A stretch of 64,000 nt of DNA from positions 1,922,001 through 1,986,000 of the forward strand of contig OZ252297.1 in the NCBI GenBank assembly GCA_965250275.1, in the 5' to 3' direction. This DNA comes from G965250275 sp965250275 (GTDB taxonomy: Bacteria; Pseudomonadota; Alphaproteobacteria; Rhodobacterales; Rhodobacteraceae). The stretch's first letter is position 1. The number at the start of each line of letters is the position of its first letter. The notes under the pieces are model-generated. The model worked only from the letters and a program-made list of their open reading frames with translations, had not been told where the DNA came from and made no database searches. This document shows, in pieces, positions 35,062-45,712 of this stretch. The position numbers and the translations under genes were made by a program.

Positions 35062-36666
35062 ATGAAAATTGAATCTGCCATCACGGCGGCCGGCGCCGAG
35101 TTCCAGGCCAACCGCGCGGCCCATCTTGAGGCGCTCGCGCAAGTGGCGGAGGCGGCAGGCCTCTCGGCTGCGGGCGGTGGCGAGTCGTCCCGCGCCCGGC
35201 ACGTGGGGCGCGGCAAGATGCTCCCGCGCGACAGGGTGGCGGGTCTGCTCGACCCCGGCTCGCCTTTTCTGGAGGTCGGCGCCACGGCGGCGCACGGCAT
35301 GTATGGGGGTGCCGCGCCCTGCGCCGGCGTGATTGCGGGCATCGGCCGCGTCATGGGGCAAGAGGTGATGGTTGTCTGCAACGATGCCACGGTCAAGGGT
35401 GGTACGTACTACCCGATGACCGTGAAAAAGCATCTCAGAGCCCAGGAGATCGCCGCCGAATGCGCGTTGCCATGCATCTATCTGGTCGACAGCGGGGGCG
35501 CGAATCTGCCCAATCAGGATGAGGTGTTCCCCGACCGCGACCATTTCGGGCGGATCTTCTACAACCAGGCCCAGATGTCCGCGCGGGGCATTCCGCAGAT
35601 CGCGGTCGTGATGGGGTCTTGCACCGCGGGCGGGGCCTATGTTCCGGCGATGTCCGACGTGACGATCATCGTTCGGGATCAGGGCACGATTTTTCTGGCC
35701 GGTCCCCCGCTTGTCAAAGCCGCCACGGGAGAAGTGGTAAGCGCCGAAGACCTGGGTGGTGGAGATGTGCACACACGCCTTTCGGGAGTGGCAGACTATC
35801 TGGCCGAGGACGACGCGCATGCGCTGGCTTTGGCGCGGCGCGCGGTTTCCCATCTCAACCGCACGAAGCCCACAACGGTAACTTGGGAAACCCCTGAACC
35901 TCCGGCTTACGATCCGGACGAGATTCTGGGGATCGTGCCTGCTGATTTGCGTACGCCCTACGACATACGCGAGGTGATCGCCCGCCTGGTGGACGGATCA
36001 CGCTTCGATGAGTTCAAGCCAAGGTTCGGAGAAACACTGGTGACCGGGTTTGCCCATGTCATGGGGTGCCCGGTCGGGATCATCGCGAACAACGGCGTGC
36101 TGTTTTCGGAGGCGGCCCAGAAAGGGGCGCACTTCGTGGAGCTGTGCTCTCAACGTCGTACCCCCTTGGTTTTTTTGCAGAATATCACCGGATTTATGGT
36201 GGGGCGGAAATATGAGAACGAAGGGATTGCGCGGCACGGGGCCAAGATGGTGACCGCGGTGGCTACGACCTCGGTGCCTAAGATCACTATGCTCGTGGGC
36301 GGCTCGTTCGGGGCTGGCAACTACGGCATGGCCGGGCGCGCTTACCAGCCAAGGTTCCTTTGGACCTGGCCGAATTCCCGCATCTCGGTGATGGGCGGCG
36401 AACAGGCTGCAGGTGTTCTGGCGACTGTCAAGCGAGACGCAATTGAGCGATCGGGCAAGGCCTGGTCGGCGGAAGAGGAAGCCGAATTCAAACGCCCGAC
36501 CATCGAGATGTTCGCTGAGCAGTCGCACCCGCTCTATGCCAGTGCGCGGCTCTGGGACGACGGCATCATCGACCCACGCGAAAGCCGGGAAGTGTTGGCC
36601 TTGTCTCTTTCCGCAGCCCTGAACGCACCCATTGAAGAAACGCGCTTTGGCGTGTTCCGGATGTGA
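35062..36666 (+). CDS. mccB: Methylcrotonyl-CoA carboxylase, carboxyltransferase subunit
   Basis: 534-residue carboxyltransferase subunit that transfers CO2 from carboxybiotin to 3-methylcrotonyl-CoA, the committed step of leucine breakdown after ivd. It has the two crotonase-like halves of the acyl-CoA carboxylase family, with [19 protein letters not shown] in the first and LFLQNI-type residues ([14 protein letters not shown]) plus [14 protein letters not shown] in the second. These forms are typical of MccB rather than propionyl-CoA carboxylase. The ATG at 35062 follows GGAGAGCC. mccA follows after 95 bases. Confidence 0.94.
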   Translation: MKIESAITAAGAEFQANRAAHLEALAQVAEAAGLSAAGGGESSRARHVGRGKMLPRDRVAGLLDPGSPFLEVGATAAHGMYGGAAPCAGVIAGIGRVMGQEVMVVCNDATVKGGTYYPMTVKKHLRAQEIAAECALPCIYLVDSGGANLPNQDEVFPDRDHFGRIFYNQAQMSARGIPQIAVVMGSCTAGGAYVPAMSDVTIIVRDQGTIFLAGPPLVKAATGEVVSAEDLGGGDVHTRLSGVADYLAEDDAHALALARRAVSHLNRTKPTTVTWETPEPPAYDPDEILGIVPADLRTPYDIREVIARLVDGSRFDEFKPRFGETLVTGFAHVMGCPVGIIANNGVLFSEAAQKGAHFVELCSQRRTPLVFLQNITGFMVGRKYENEGIARHGAKMVTAVATTSVPKITMLVGGSFGAGNYGMAGRAYQPRFLWTWPNSRISVMGGEQAAGVLATVKRDAIERSGKAWSAEEEAEFKRPTIEMFAEQSHPLYASARLWDDGIIDPRESREVLALSLSAALNAPIEETRFGVFRM

Positions 36667-36761
36667 GGGGCAGATGTCGTTGAAACTGCGCGCGCCAAGC
36701 CGACAAGAAAGATGCTCTTGCTCAGAGTTGAACCATGGGTCTCTGACAAAGGACGCTGCCT

Positions 36762-38705
36762 ATGTTTGATACAATTCTGATCGCGAACCGCGGCGAAATC
36801 GCCTGCCGGGTCATCGAAACTGCCCAGTCAATGGGGGTCCGGTGTGTCGCGGTTTACTCCGATGCCGACGCTGGGGCCAAACACGTGGCAATGGCCGATG
36901 CGGCGGTGCATATCGGGCCTCCTGCTCCGGCGGACAGCTATCTGCGTGCGGACCGCATCATCGAAGCGGCGCTGTCGACCGGGGCACAGGCCATTCATCC
37001 CGGCTACGGGTTTCTCAGCGAAAACCCTGAATTCGTTGAGGCGGTTGAGACGGCCGGACTGACCTTCATCGGCCCATCAGCGTCGGCGATCCGGGCGATG
37101 GGGCTGAAGGATGCGGCAAAAGCGCTGATGGAAGAAGCAGGCGTGCCGGTCGTGCCGGGATATCACGGCGAAACACAGGACGATGCGCATCTTGCTGCAG
37201 AAGCCGAGACCATCGGGTATCCGGTTCTGATCAAGGCGGTGGCCGGCGGCGGCGGCAAAGGCATGCGGCTGGTTGAAAGCGCAGATGGTTTTGCTGATGC
37301 GCTGGACAGTGCGCGCGGAGAGGCGCGTACTGCCTTTGGCAACGACGCGGTTCTGGTCGAGAAATTCGTCAGCAAACCGCGCCATATCGAGGTTCAGGTG
37401 TTCGGCGACGGCAAACAGGCCGTGCACCTCTTTGAGCGCGACTGCTCGCTCCAGCGGCGGCATCAGAAAGTCATCGAAGAGGCACCGGCCCCCGGCATGA
37501 CCGAAGAGATGCGGGCGGCGATGGGCCAGGCCGCGGTGCGTGCAGCCGAGGCCATCGGTTACAAGGGCGCGGGTACGGTGGAGTTCATAGTCGATGGCAG
37601 TGAGGGTCTGCGGCCCAACCGGTTCTATTTCATGGAAATGAACACCCGCCTGCAGGTCGAACACCCGGTCACCGAGGCGATCACGGGCGTTGATCTGGTG
37701 GAGTGGCAATTGCGGGTCGCCTCGGGGGAGGCGCTGCCCTGTGCACAATCGGATCTTTCGATCACGGGTCACGCCTTTGAAGCGCGCCTCTATGCTGAGG
37801 ATGTCCCCAAGGGCTTTCTGCCGGCCACCGGCACGCTCACCTACCTGAACTTTCCCGATGGCGTGCGGGCGGACAGCGGCGTTCGGGCCGGGGACACGAT
37901 CAGCCCATGGTATGACCCGATGATTGCGAAAGTGATCGTGCACGGGACGACACGCGCCGCAGCCTTGCATCAGTTGGAACGGGCGCTGCGATGGACAGAC
38001 GTCGCAGGCCTCGTCACCAACGTGTCCTTCCTGGCACGTCTGGCAGCGCAGCCGGAGTTTGTGGCGGGTGACATGGATACCGGGCTGATTGACCGGGAGC
38101 TCGAGACCCTGACGCCGGCGCCAGTTGCCTGCACCAAGGCCCGCTCGCTGGCGGCCTTGACGGCCTTGGGCTTGCAGGACGGTGCAGCACCGCTTGACGG
38201 GTTTTCGCTATGGTCGCCGCTGACCCGATCCGTGACCCTGATCCATCAGGAAGAAGAGTTCGAGGTCCGCGTCACTCCGCTGGGACCACAGAGTTTCAAG
38301 GTCGACCTCGATGATGTCACCCATCAGGTGGAACAGCGCGGCGGGTTGTGGTGGGTCGATGACACCAAGGTTCTTGCCCGCCTGCTTTCGCAGGGCTCTG
38401 CCGTGACCGTGTTCTGGGGCAATGGATATGCGTTCGACGTGGTTGACCCGCTTGATCGGGCTGCGGGTCGTGCCGGGGACGGCAACCTGATCGAAGCGCC
38501 AATGCCGGGACTTGTTAAATCAGTGCATGCCGCCCCTGGCGACGCGGTGTCCGCGGGACAGCGACTGGCCGTGCTGGAGGCCATGAAAATGGAGCACAGC
38601 CTTCTGGCCGCACGCGACGGCGTTGTGGCAGAGGTTTTGGTCCAGCCTGGCAGTCAGGTTGAAGCCGGCGCTGCGTTGGTCCGGCTGGAGGGTGAAGAGC
38701 CATAA
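36762..38705 (+). CDS. mccA: Methylcrotonyl-CoA carboxylase, biotin-containing subunit
   Basis: 647-residue subunit combining biotin carboxylase and the biotin carrier. The N-terminal ATP-grasp domain shows ILIANRGEIACRVI, HPGYGFLSENPEF, AVAGGGGKGMRLV and MEMNTRLQVEHPVTE; a linker follows from about residue 450; the C-terminal biotinyl domain carries VLEAMKMEH with the biotin lysine at about residue 609. It carboxylates biotin with ATP and bicarbonate and works with MccB. BirA, encoded at 61874, would attach the biotin. The ATG at 36762 is fixed by the MFDTILIANRG start. Confidence 0.95.
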   Translation: MFDTILIANRGEIACRVIETAQSMGVRCVAVYSDADAGAKHVAMADAAVHIGPPAPADSYLRADRIIEAALSTGAQAIHPGYGFLSENPEFVEAVETAGLTFIGPSASAIRAMGLKDAAKALMEEAGVPVVPGYHGETQDDAHLAAEAETIGYPVLIKAVAGGGGKGMRLVESADGFADALDSARGEARTAFGNDAVLVEKFVSKPRHIEVQVFGDGKQAVHLFERDCSLQRRHQKVIEEAPAPGMTEEMRAAMGQAAVRAAEAIGYKGAGTVEFIVDGSEGLRPNRFYFMEMNTRLQVEHPVTEAITGVDLVEWQLRVASGEALPCAQSDLSITGHAFEARLYAEDVPKGFLPATGTLTYLNFPDGVRADSGVRAGDTISPWYDPMIAKVIVHGTTRAAALHQLERALRWTDVAGLVTNVSFLARLAAQPEFVAGDMDTGLIDRELETLTPAPVACTKARSLAALTALGLQDGAAPLDGFSLWSPLTRSVTLIHQEEEFEVRVTPLGPQSFKVDLDDVTHQVEQRGGLWWVDDTKVLARLLSQGSAVTVFWGNGYAFDVVDPLDRAAGRAGDGNLIEAPMPGLVKSVHAAPGDAVSAGQRLAVLEAMKMEHSLLAARDGVVAEVLVQPGSQVEAGAALVRLEGEEP

Positions 38706-38798
38706 GTGGCGCCGGGAGGTAACCACTCCCGAAAAGAACGGCTTGCACCCAATGGCGCACATCGCAACGGTGGATAGGACCAAATCAAGAGGACAGTC

Positions 38799-39662
38799 AT
38801 GACGGAACATGTCGAGATTTTCGAAGTCGGTCCGCGCGATGGCCTGCAGAACGAAGCTGCGGATATCCCGGTGTCGGGTAAGGTCGCGCTGGTCGATTGC
38901 CTGAGCCGTGCGGGGTTCACGCGGATCGAGTGCGCGAGTTTCGTCAGTCCAAAGTGGGTCCCGCAAATGGCGGGGTCCGCGGAAGTTCTTGCCGGCATTA
39001 CCCGCAAAGAAGGGGTGCGGTACGCAGCTCTGACGCCAAACATGCGCGGTTATGATGATGCGCGAGCCGCTGGTGCCGATGAAATTGCGGTGTTCGCCTC
39101 GGCCAGCGAGGGGTTCTCGAAGGCAAACGTGAATGCAACCATCGCAGAGTCGCTGGAGCGCTTCGCCCCAATTCTCGAAGCAGCCCGGCACATTGACCTG
39201 CCTGTTCGGGGATACGTTTCCTGCGTGACCGATTGTCCCTATGACGGGCCCGTGGACCCCGGCCAGGTCGCGCACGTGGCCGATCGTCTGTTTGCAATGG
39301 GGTGTTACGAAATCTCACTTGGGGACACCATCGGACAAGCCACGCCTGACAGCATCGCGCGGATGTTGCTGGCCGTGCGTGATGTCGTACCGGCCACCCG
39401 TCTTGCGGGTCACTATCATGATACCGCCGGCCGAGCGGTCGCAAACATAGATGCCTCCCTCGCGCTGGGCGTGCGGGTGTTTGATGCCGCGGTGGGGGGG
39501 CTGGGCGGCTGCCCCTTCGCGCCGGGAGCTGCGGGGAACGTCGCAACAGAGCTGGTTGCGGAGCATCTGGAGCGACTGGGGTATCACACCGGGCTGGACA
39601 TGGCCGTATTGCAGGAAGCAGCCGCCATGGCGCGTGCGCTGAGAGGAGGGAGCGATGTTTGA
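38799..39662 (+). CDS. mvaB: Hydroxymethylglutaryl-CoA lyase
   Basis: 287-residue TIM-barrel lyase splitting HMG-CoA into acetyl-CoA and acetoacetate, the last step of leucine breakdown. Diagnostic features are EVGPRDGLQNE (metal Asp and catalytic Arg) near the N-terminus, ECASFVSPKWVPQMA, the barrel HYHDTAGRAVAN metal-ligand histidines, and the GGLGGCPFAPGAAGNVATE loop with the active-site cysteine. Its last eight bases overlap the start of the enoyl-CoA hydratase gene, so the two are coupled. The symbol hmgL is also used. Confidence 0.95.
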   Translation: MTEHVEIFEVGPRDGLQNEAADIPVSGKVALVDCLSRAGFTRIECASFVSPKWVPQMAGSAEVLAGITRKEGVRYAALTPNMRGYDDARAAGADEIAVFASASEGFSKANVNATIAESLERFAPILEAARHIDLPVRGYVSCVTDCPYDGPVDPGQVAHVADRLFAMGCYEISLGDTIGQATPDSIARMLLAVRDVVPATRLAGHYHDTAGRAVANIDASLALGVRVFDAAVGGLGGCPFAPGAAGNVATELVAEHLERLGYHTGLDMAVLQEAAAMARALRGGSDV

Positions 39663-40440
39663 GACGCTGACGCTGGAGACAGACAACCGTGGTGTTGCGA
39701 CCCTGTCGCTCAACCGCCCTGAGAAACACAACGCTATGTCGGGGCCGATGCTAGATGATCTTACGGCCGCGGCTGAACAGATCGCGAATGATCGAGACAT
39801 TCGCGTTGTGGTGCTGACGGGGGCGGGCAAGAGCTTTTGCGCCGGTGGGGATTTGGCATGGATGCAAATGCAGATGGCCGCCGATGGTGGCCGCAGGGCG
39901 GAAGAAGCGCGTAAGCTGGCCGACATGCTCAACGCGCTGGACAGTCTGCCGCAACCCGTCATCGGAAGGGTTCAGGGCAATGCCTTCGGGGGCGGCGTTG
40001 GCATGGCGTCGGTCTGCGATGTGGCCGTAGGCGCTGAGAGCGTCCAAATGGGCTTCACGGAAACCCGCCTCGGCATCATCCCGGCCACCATCGGGCCTTA
40101 TGTGGTCGCCCGCATGGGGGCGGCACGCGCGCGGCGCGTGTTTATGTCGGCCCGCATCTTCGGCGCGCAGGAAGCACAGGAGCTTGGACTTTTGGCCAGG
40201 GTTGTGCCCGCGGATCAGCTGGATGCAGCGGTCGAAGCCGAAGTGACGCCTTATCTGCAATGCGCGCCTGGCGCCGTGGCGGAGGCCAAAGCTTTGGTCA
40301 GACGATTGGGGTCCAAACTGGATTCCGAAGTGATCGACCATACGATCTCTGCGCTTGTGCAGCGCTGGGAGAGTGAGGAAGCCGTCGAAGGCATCGCGGC
40401 GTTTTTTGATAAGCGCAAGGCGTCGTGGATGCAGGAGTAG
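39655..40440 (+). CDS. liuC: Enoyl-CoA hydratase, probable methylglutaconyl-CoA hydratase
   Basis: 261-residue crotonase-family enzyme. The oxyanion-hole stretches are GAGKSFCAGGDLAWMQ (about residues 56-71) and GNAFGGGVGMASVCDVAV (about 106-123), and the second-acid region is GFTETRLGIIPATIGPYV. Position between HMG-CoA lyase and the carboxylase genes makes hydration of 3-methylglutaconyl-CoA to HMG-CoA its most likely job, completing the set ivd, mccAB, hydratase, lyase. Sequence alone cannot exclude another enoyl-CoA substrate. The ATG overlaps the lyase stop. Confidence 0.88.
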   Translation: MFETLTLETDNRGVATLSLNRPEKHNAMSGPMLDDLTAAAEQIANDRDIRVVVLTGAGKSFCAGGDLAWMQMQMAADGGRRAEEARKLADMLNALDSLPQPVIGRVQGNAFGGGVGMASVCDVAVGAESVQMGFTETRLGIIPATIGPYVVARMGAARARRVFMSARIFGAQEAQELGLLARVVPADQLDAAVEAEVTPYLQCAPGAVAEAKALVRRLGSKLDSEVIDHTISALVQRWESEEAVEGIAAFFDKRKASWMQE

Positions 40441-40512
40441 ACGCGAAAAACCTGCTGGTTGCGAAAAATGCTCTGACCGCCGGCCAATGCCCGCACCGAA
40501 AGGAGACCCGAT

Positions 40513-40890
40513 GTGTCCCACCTGCCTCCCGTGATTGCCGACTACATCACCGCCTATAATGCGATGGATGTTGCGGCGATGCTGCGCTGCCTCTCTGATG
40601 AGGTGCATTTTCGCAATTTCGCGGGCACCGAGCTGACAGCAGAGGCCAAAGGCCGGGCGGAATTCGAAGCACTGGCCAAGGCAGGCGTGACTGCATTCCG
40701 CGAAAGACAGCAGACCGTTCGGCGCACCATAACGGTTGCGGACACCACAATTGTCGAAATCGACTATGCCGCAGTTGTCGCAATGGATTTGCCGAACGGA
40801 TGGGCCGCGGGGCAGACGCTTTCGTTTTCTGGTGCGAGCTGTTTTCGAGTCGCTGATGGAAAAATCGTTGCACTTGACGACCAAAGTTGA
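40513..40890 (+). CDS. SnoaL/NTF2-fold protein
   Basis: 125-residue protein with the small cone-shaped NTF2-like fold: VIADYITAYNAMDVAAMLRCLSDEVHFRN at the start and FSGASCFRVADGKIVALDD at the end. Members are either small enzymes or binding proteins, and this one has no assigned function. Translation starts at GTG (40513) with an AGGAGACCC site; the overlapping ATG two bases earlier is in another frame and stops after seven codons. It is the last gene behind the leucine group and the first of several NTF2-like genes in and around the nuo operon. Confidence 0.75.
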   Translation: MSHLPPVIADYITAYNAMDVAAMLRCLSDEVHFRNFAGTELTAEAKGRAEFEALAKAGVTAFRERQQTVRRTITVADTTIVEIDYAAVVAMDLPNGWAAGQTLSFSGASCFRVADGKIVALDDQS

Positions 40891-40900
40891 GCGCAGGCGC

Positions 40901-40929
40901 TGTTTGGGTCAATCACACTGGCCTATATA
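40901..40929 (+). promoter_or_regulatory. Candidate promoter of the nuo operon
   Basis: A TATATA box (40924-40929) lies 17 bases after TGTTTG (40901-40906), a poor -35. It is the best promoter-like pair in the 188-base gap upstream of nuoA, giving a leader of roughly 140 bases. Confidence 0.35.
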
Positions 40930-40971
40930 TCTGAAAACAGACGCCGTTCCGGGTCGATTCACCCACTATCC

Positions 40972-40994
40972 AGGGGTCAGTCTGGTTGACCCCT
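40972..40994 (+). other. Stem-loop in the nuo leader
   Basis: AGGGGTCA (40972-40979) and TGACCCCT (40987-40994) form an eight-pair perfect stem with a seven-base loop, about 85 bases before nuoA. No T-run follows. It may stabilise the long nuo transcript, act as an operator in DNA form, or end the preceding transcript weakly. Confidence 0.45.
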
Positions 40995-41078
40995 ACTTGG
41001 GGCGGGTTTAGACAGCAATTCAGTGCACACGCCAACTCACGGCGCGTCTCTGCTTGCGCGTAGCAAAGGAGCCAACTC

Positions 41079-42569
<1,491 letters not shown>

Positions 42570-42570
<1 letters not shown>

Positions 42571-42743
42571 TGGAGTTTGTCATCTGGCTGATCATCGCTG
42601 CGGCGACCGTGATCCCGATGCTGAAGCTGCTTCCGCATTTTGGCGTTCAGAAGTACTGGGCCTTTGCGGGCATCATCCCGATCGGCACCCTGGTTTTGCT
42701 GTGGGTGATGGCGGCCAAGCTGCAAGAACTGGAAAGGCGATGA
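42570..42743 (+). CDS. Small two-helix membrane protein between nuoC and nuoD
   Basis: 57-residue reading frame starting at the ATG that shares its first base with the nuoC stop (TAATG). It has two hydrophobic segments: MEFVIWLIIAAATVIPML (1-18) and YWAFAGIIPIGTLVLLWVMA (about 29-48), joined by LKLLPHFGVQK and followed by a charged tail LQELERR. Codon use looks like that of its neighbours, and both ends overlap adjacent genes, so it is very probably translated. Unidentified frames at comparable places in Paracoccus and Rhodobacter nuo clusters make a complex I-linked role plausible, but no function is known. Confidence 0.7.
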
Positions 42744-43135
42744 TGGACGGCGCGCAGACTTCGGATCGCGAAGCCGTACGGGCGGCTGCTGTTGCGTATT
42801 GCGAGGGGATCCATACGTCGGATGTCGCGCTGTTTGAGGATCTGTGCCACGAGCGCTTCGTGATGACGGCGGTTGCCGGGTCCGGCAAGCCGGTGTTCTG
42901 GAACAAGTCAGACTATCTGGCACGTGTCGGTGGGCGCGATCCTTTTCCAGGCGACCCGGACTACGAGATACTCGAAATCGATGTGGCAGGTGGCGAGATG
43001 GCGCATGTCAAACTGCGGGTCGGTGTGCCGCCGCGTATGTTCGAAGACTATCTGGGCTTCTTCCGTGTCAGCGGAGAATGGAAGCTGATCACCAAGTTGT
43101 TCCGGACCGCAGACGGCCCGGCGCTTGAAGGTTGA
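42740..43135 (+). CDS. SnoaL/NTF2-fold protein in the nuo operon
   Basis: 131-residue cytoplasmic NTF2-like protein (AYCEGIHTSDVALFEDLCHERF near the N-terminus, DYLGFFRVSGEWKLITKLF near the C-terminus), similar in type to putative lumazine-binding/SnoaL domains. The fold call is from pattern only. The start ATGATGG overlaps the preceding stop, so it is cotranslated with the small membrane protein. nuoD follows after nine bases. Whether it binds a complex I intermediate or has its own reaction cannot be seen. Confidence 0.75.
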   Translation: MMDGAQTSDREAVRAAAVAYCEGIHTSDVALFEDLCHERFVMTAVAGSGKPVFWNKSDYLARVGGRDPFPGDPDYEILEIDVAGGEMAHVKLRVGVPPRMFEDYLGFFRVSGEWKLITKLFRTADGPALEG

Positions 43136-43144
43136 GGTGACGTT

Positions 43145-44359
43145 ATGGACGGCTCCAAAGGATTTGAAGACGCCCTGACCGGCGAACAGAAGATCCGCAA
43201 TTTTAACATCAATTTTGGGCCGCAACACCCAGCGGCACATGGTGTTTTGCGTCTTGTTTTGGAACTGGACGGCGAAATTGTGGAGCGGTGCGACCCGCAT
43301 ATCGGCCTCTTGCATCGCGGCACCGAAAAGCTGATGGAGAGCCGCACCTACCTGCAGAATCTGCCCTATTTCGACAGGTTGGACTACGTTGCGCCGATGA
43401 ATCAGGAGCACGCATGGTGCCTGGCGATCGAGAAGCTGACGGGTGTGGAAGTGCCCCGGCGCGCGTCGCTGATCCGGGTGCTATATTCTGAAATCGGGCG
43501 TGTTCTGAACCATCTGCTGAACGTCACGACGCAGGCCATGGATGTCGGAGCGCTCACCCCGCCGCTCTGGGGGTTTGAAGAGCGCGAAAAGCTGATGATC
43601 TTCTACGAGCGCGCTTGCGGAGCGCGTCTGCACGCAGCTTATTTCCGTCCGGGCGGCGTACATCAGGACCTGCCTCCGGAACTGCTGGAGGACATAGACA
43701 CCTGGGCCGTCGAGTTCCCGAAAACGCTGGACGATATCGACGGGTTGCTGACCGAGAACCGCATCTTCAAGCAGCGCAACTGCGATATCGGCGTTGTCAC
43801 CGAGCAGGATATCCTCGAATGGGGTTTCTCGGGCGTGATGGTGCGGGGGTCCGGTCTGGCGTGGGATCTGCGGCGGGCGCAGCCCTATGAATGCTACGAC
43901 GAGTTTGAATTTCAGGTTCCCATTGGCAAGAACGGCGACTGCTACGACCGGTATCTGGTGCGCATGGAGGAGATGCGTCAGTCGACCCACATCATTCGCC
44001 AGTGCATTGAAAAGCTGCGTGTCGAAAAAGGCGAAGTTCTGGCGCGCGGCAAGATCACGCCGCCGTCTCGCGCGGATATGAAAACGTCGATGGAAGCGCT
44101 GATCCACCACTTCAAGCTTTACACCGAAGGGTTTCACGTACCCGAAGGCGAGGTCTATGCGGCAGTGGAGGCCCCCAAAGGTGAGTTTGGGGTCTATCTG
44201 GTCGCCGACGGGACAAACCGTCCTTATCGCGCAAAACTGCGCGCGCCGGGATATTTGCACCTGCAGGCAATGGATCACATCTCCAAAGGCCATCAGCTGG
44301 CGGATGTCGCCGCGATCATCGGCACGATGGACGTTGTGTTCGGGGAGATTGACCGGTGA
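43145..44359 (+). CDS. nuoD: NADH-quinone oxidoreductase subunit D
   Basis: 404-residue 49-kDa-type subunit that forms the quinone pocket with NuoB. Recognised by [20 protein letters not shown] and [16 protein letters not shown] near the N-terminus, [12 protein letters not shown] in the middle and DVVFGEIDR at the C-terminus. The ATG follows GAGGTGACGTT. Its stop overlaps a short downstream reading frame (GTGA). Confidence 0.97.
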   Translation: MDGSKGFEDALTGEQKIRNFNINFGPQHPAAHGVLRLVLELDGEIVERCDPHIGLLHRGTEKLMESRTYLQNLPYFDRLDYVAPMNQEHAWCLAIEKLTGVEVPRRASLIRVLYSEIGRVLNHLLNVTTQAMDVGALTPPLWGFEEREKLMIFYERACGARLHAAYFRPGGVHQDLPPELLEDIDTWAVEFPKTLDDIDGLLTENRIFKQRNCDIGVVTEQDILEWGFSGVMVRGSGLAWDLRRAQPYECYDEFEFQVPIGKNGDCYDRYLVRMEEMRQSTHIIRQCIEKLRVEKGEVLARGKITPPSRADMKTSMEALIHHFKLYTEGFHVPEGEVYAAVEAPKGEFGVYLVADGTNRPYRAKLRAPGYLHLQAMDHISKGHQLADVAAIIGTMDVVFGEIDR

Positions 44360-44469
44360 GCCTTGGTGCAACCTTGTTTGATGCGGCAGTTTTTGCGGCA
44401 AGCATTGCCGTTTTGATGCAGGCCGCTTTTGGGCACTTGAGGCCTTCTGTGCCAACGATTGCGCAGTGA
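44356..44469 (+). CDS. Possible 37-residue peptide between nuoD and nuoE
   Basis: A GTG at 44356 overlaps the nuoD stop (GTGA) and opens a 37-codon frame ending at TGA 44467-44469. The peptide is hydrophobic over residues 3-25 ([20 protein letters not shown]), so it could be a single-pass membrane peptide. It fills most of the otherwise unexplained 127 bases before nuoE. Support is overlap, position and hydrophobicity; no homologue is recalled. Confidence 0.4.
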   Translation: MSLGATLFDAAVFAASIAVLMQAAFGHLRPSVPTIAQ

Positions 44470-44486
44470 CGCAGTAGGAATATCTG

Positions 44487-45650
44487 ATGCTGAGACGACT
44501 TCACCCAGAACAACCCGAAACCTTCGCCTTTACGCCGGAAAACCGCGCGTGGGCCGAGGCACAGATTACCAAGTATCCCGAAGGGCGCGAAGCATCGGCT
44601 ATTATCCCGCTGTTGTGGCGGGCCCAGGAACAGGTCGGCTGGCTCACGCGTCCGGCAATTGAATATGTGGCGGATATGCTCGGTCTCGCTTACATCCGGG
44701 CACTGGAAGTGGCCTCTTTCTATTTCATGTTTCAGCTGCAACCCGTTGGAAGCGTTGCGCATATCCAAATCTGCGGCACAACCTCCTGCATGATTTGCGG
44801 CGCCGAGGACCTGGTGGCGGTCTGCAAGGAGAAGATCGCCGCCCAACCGCACGCCCTCAGCGAAGACGGAAAGTTCAGCTGGGAAGAAGTCGAGTGCCTC
44901 GGGTCTTGTGCAAACGCCCCCATGGCCCAAATTGGGAAAGACTACTACGAAGACCTGACGGCCGCCCGGATGGGGGAAATTCTCGACGAGTTGGCGGCGG
45001 GTAAAGTGCCGGTTCCCGGTCCTCAGAATGGTCGGTTTGCGTCTGAGCCAAAATCCGGACTGACCAGCCTGACGGAATACGAAAGTGGCCGCACGCAGTA
45101 CAACGCCAGCGCACAGCTAGCCGTCGATTTGCAGGAAACCATCAAACGCATCGATGGCACCGAGGTCCCGCTGCTGGCACCTTGGGGAGATGCAGGGGGC
45201 AGGGCGGCGGTTCCGGCCAACACGCCTGAGGCGCCCGCCCAGCCGGAGGCGCCAGCTGCAAGTGCGGCACCTGTGGCGCCGGGCGTGGAAAGCGATGACG
45301 ATGCGCTGGTGAAACCAACCGCTGTGTTGCCGGGCCAGGTTGACCTGGCCTCGCGTAAGGGAACATGGCGCTACGATCCGGGCGCAGACGCGGCCGCGGC
45401 GCAGCCAGAAAGCTTGCAGGCGCCGCGTGAAGGACAGGCAGATGACCTGAAAAAGCTGAAAGGTGTCGGCCCCAAACTTGAACAGACACTGAATGAACTT
45501 GGGTTCTATCATTTCGACCAAATCGCCGCCTGGACAGACGAACAGGTGGCTTGGGTCGACGAAAGGCTGAAATTCAAAGGCCGAATTGAGCGTGACGGGT
45601 GGATTGAACAGGCAAAGGTGTTGGCGGCTGGAGGTGAGCCCGACGCCTAG
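44487..45650 (+). CDS. nuoE: NADH-quinone oxidoreductase subunit E with C-terminal H3TH-like extension
   Basis: 387-residue subunit, more than twice the E. coli length. Residues 1-165 are the thioredoxin-like NuoE core with the [2Fe-2S] ligands Cys96 and Cys101 (CGTTSC) and Cys137 and Cys141 (CLGSC). After a proline/alanine-rich linker come a [11 protein letters not shown] motif (about 288-298) and a compact C-terminal domain (319-387, starting [20 protein letters not shown]) that resembles the helix-hairpin/H3TH type. A near-copy of that domain ends the next gene. The R. capsulatus NuoE is known to be long as well. Core function: electron transfer off the main chain near FMN; extension unknown. 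Confidence 0.95.
   Translation: MLRRLHPEQPETFAFTPENRAWAEAQITKYPEGREASAIIPLLWRAQEQVGWLTRPAIEYVADMLGLAYIRALEVASFYFMFQLQPVGSVAHIQICGTTSCMICGAEDLVAVCKEKIAAQPHALSEDGKFSWEEVECLGSCANAPMAQIGKDYYEDLTAARMGEILDELAAGKVPVPGPQNGRFASEPKSGLTSLTEYESGRTQYNASAQLAVDLQETIKRIDGTEVPLLAPWGDAGGRAAVPANTPEAPAQPEAPAASAAPVAPGVESDDDALVKPTAVLPGQVDLASRKGTWRYDPGADAAAAQPESLQAPREGQADDLKKLKGVGPKLEQTLNELGFYHFDQIAAWTDEQVAWVDERLKFKGRIERDGWIEQAKVLAAGGEPDA
45441..45638 (+). repeat. Duplicated domain, copy A (end of nuoE)
   Basis: These 198 bases code for 66 residues that match the second copy at 46250-46447 at all but five positions (K/L, ER/DK, E/A, V/I). The DNA differs mostly at synonymous third positions, so the two copies are older than their protein similarity suggests and are held by selection on the protein. 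Confidence 0.85.
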
Positions 45651-45712
45651 GATATGGAACTAAGGCGTTTGTGAGTGCGTGGCATCGCAGACGCGACAAA
45701 GGGGAGACGGAC

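Noticed and set aside
36674..36769. 31-codon frame with a GAGGGG site between mccB and mccA
   Set aside because: It ends inside the mccA start and its peptide shows no hydrophobic segment or motif; chance is likely in a 95-base gap, though the ribosome site is good.
38710..38735. GGGAG/CTCCC mini-hairpin and a 23-codon frame between mccA and mvaB
   Set aside because: The stem is only five pairs and the peptide is too short and featureless to call.
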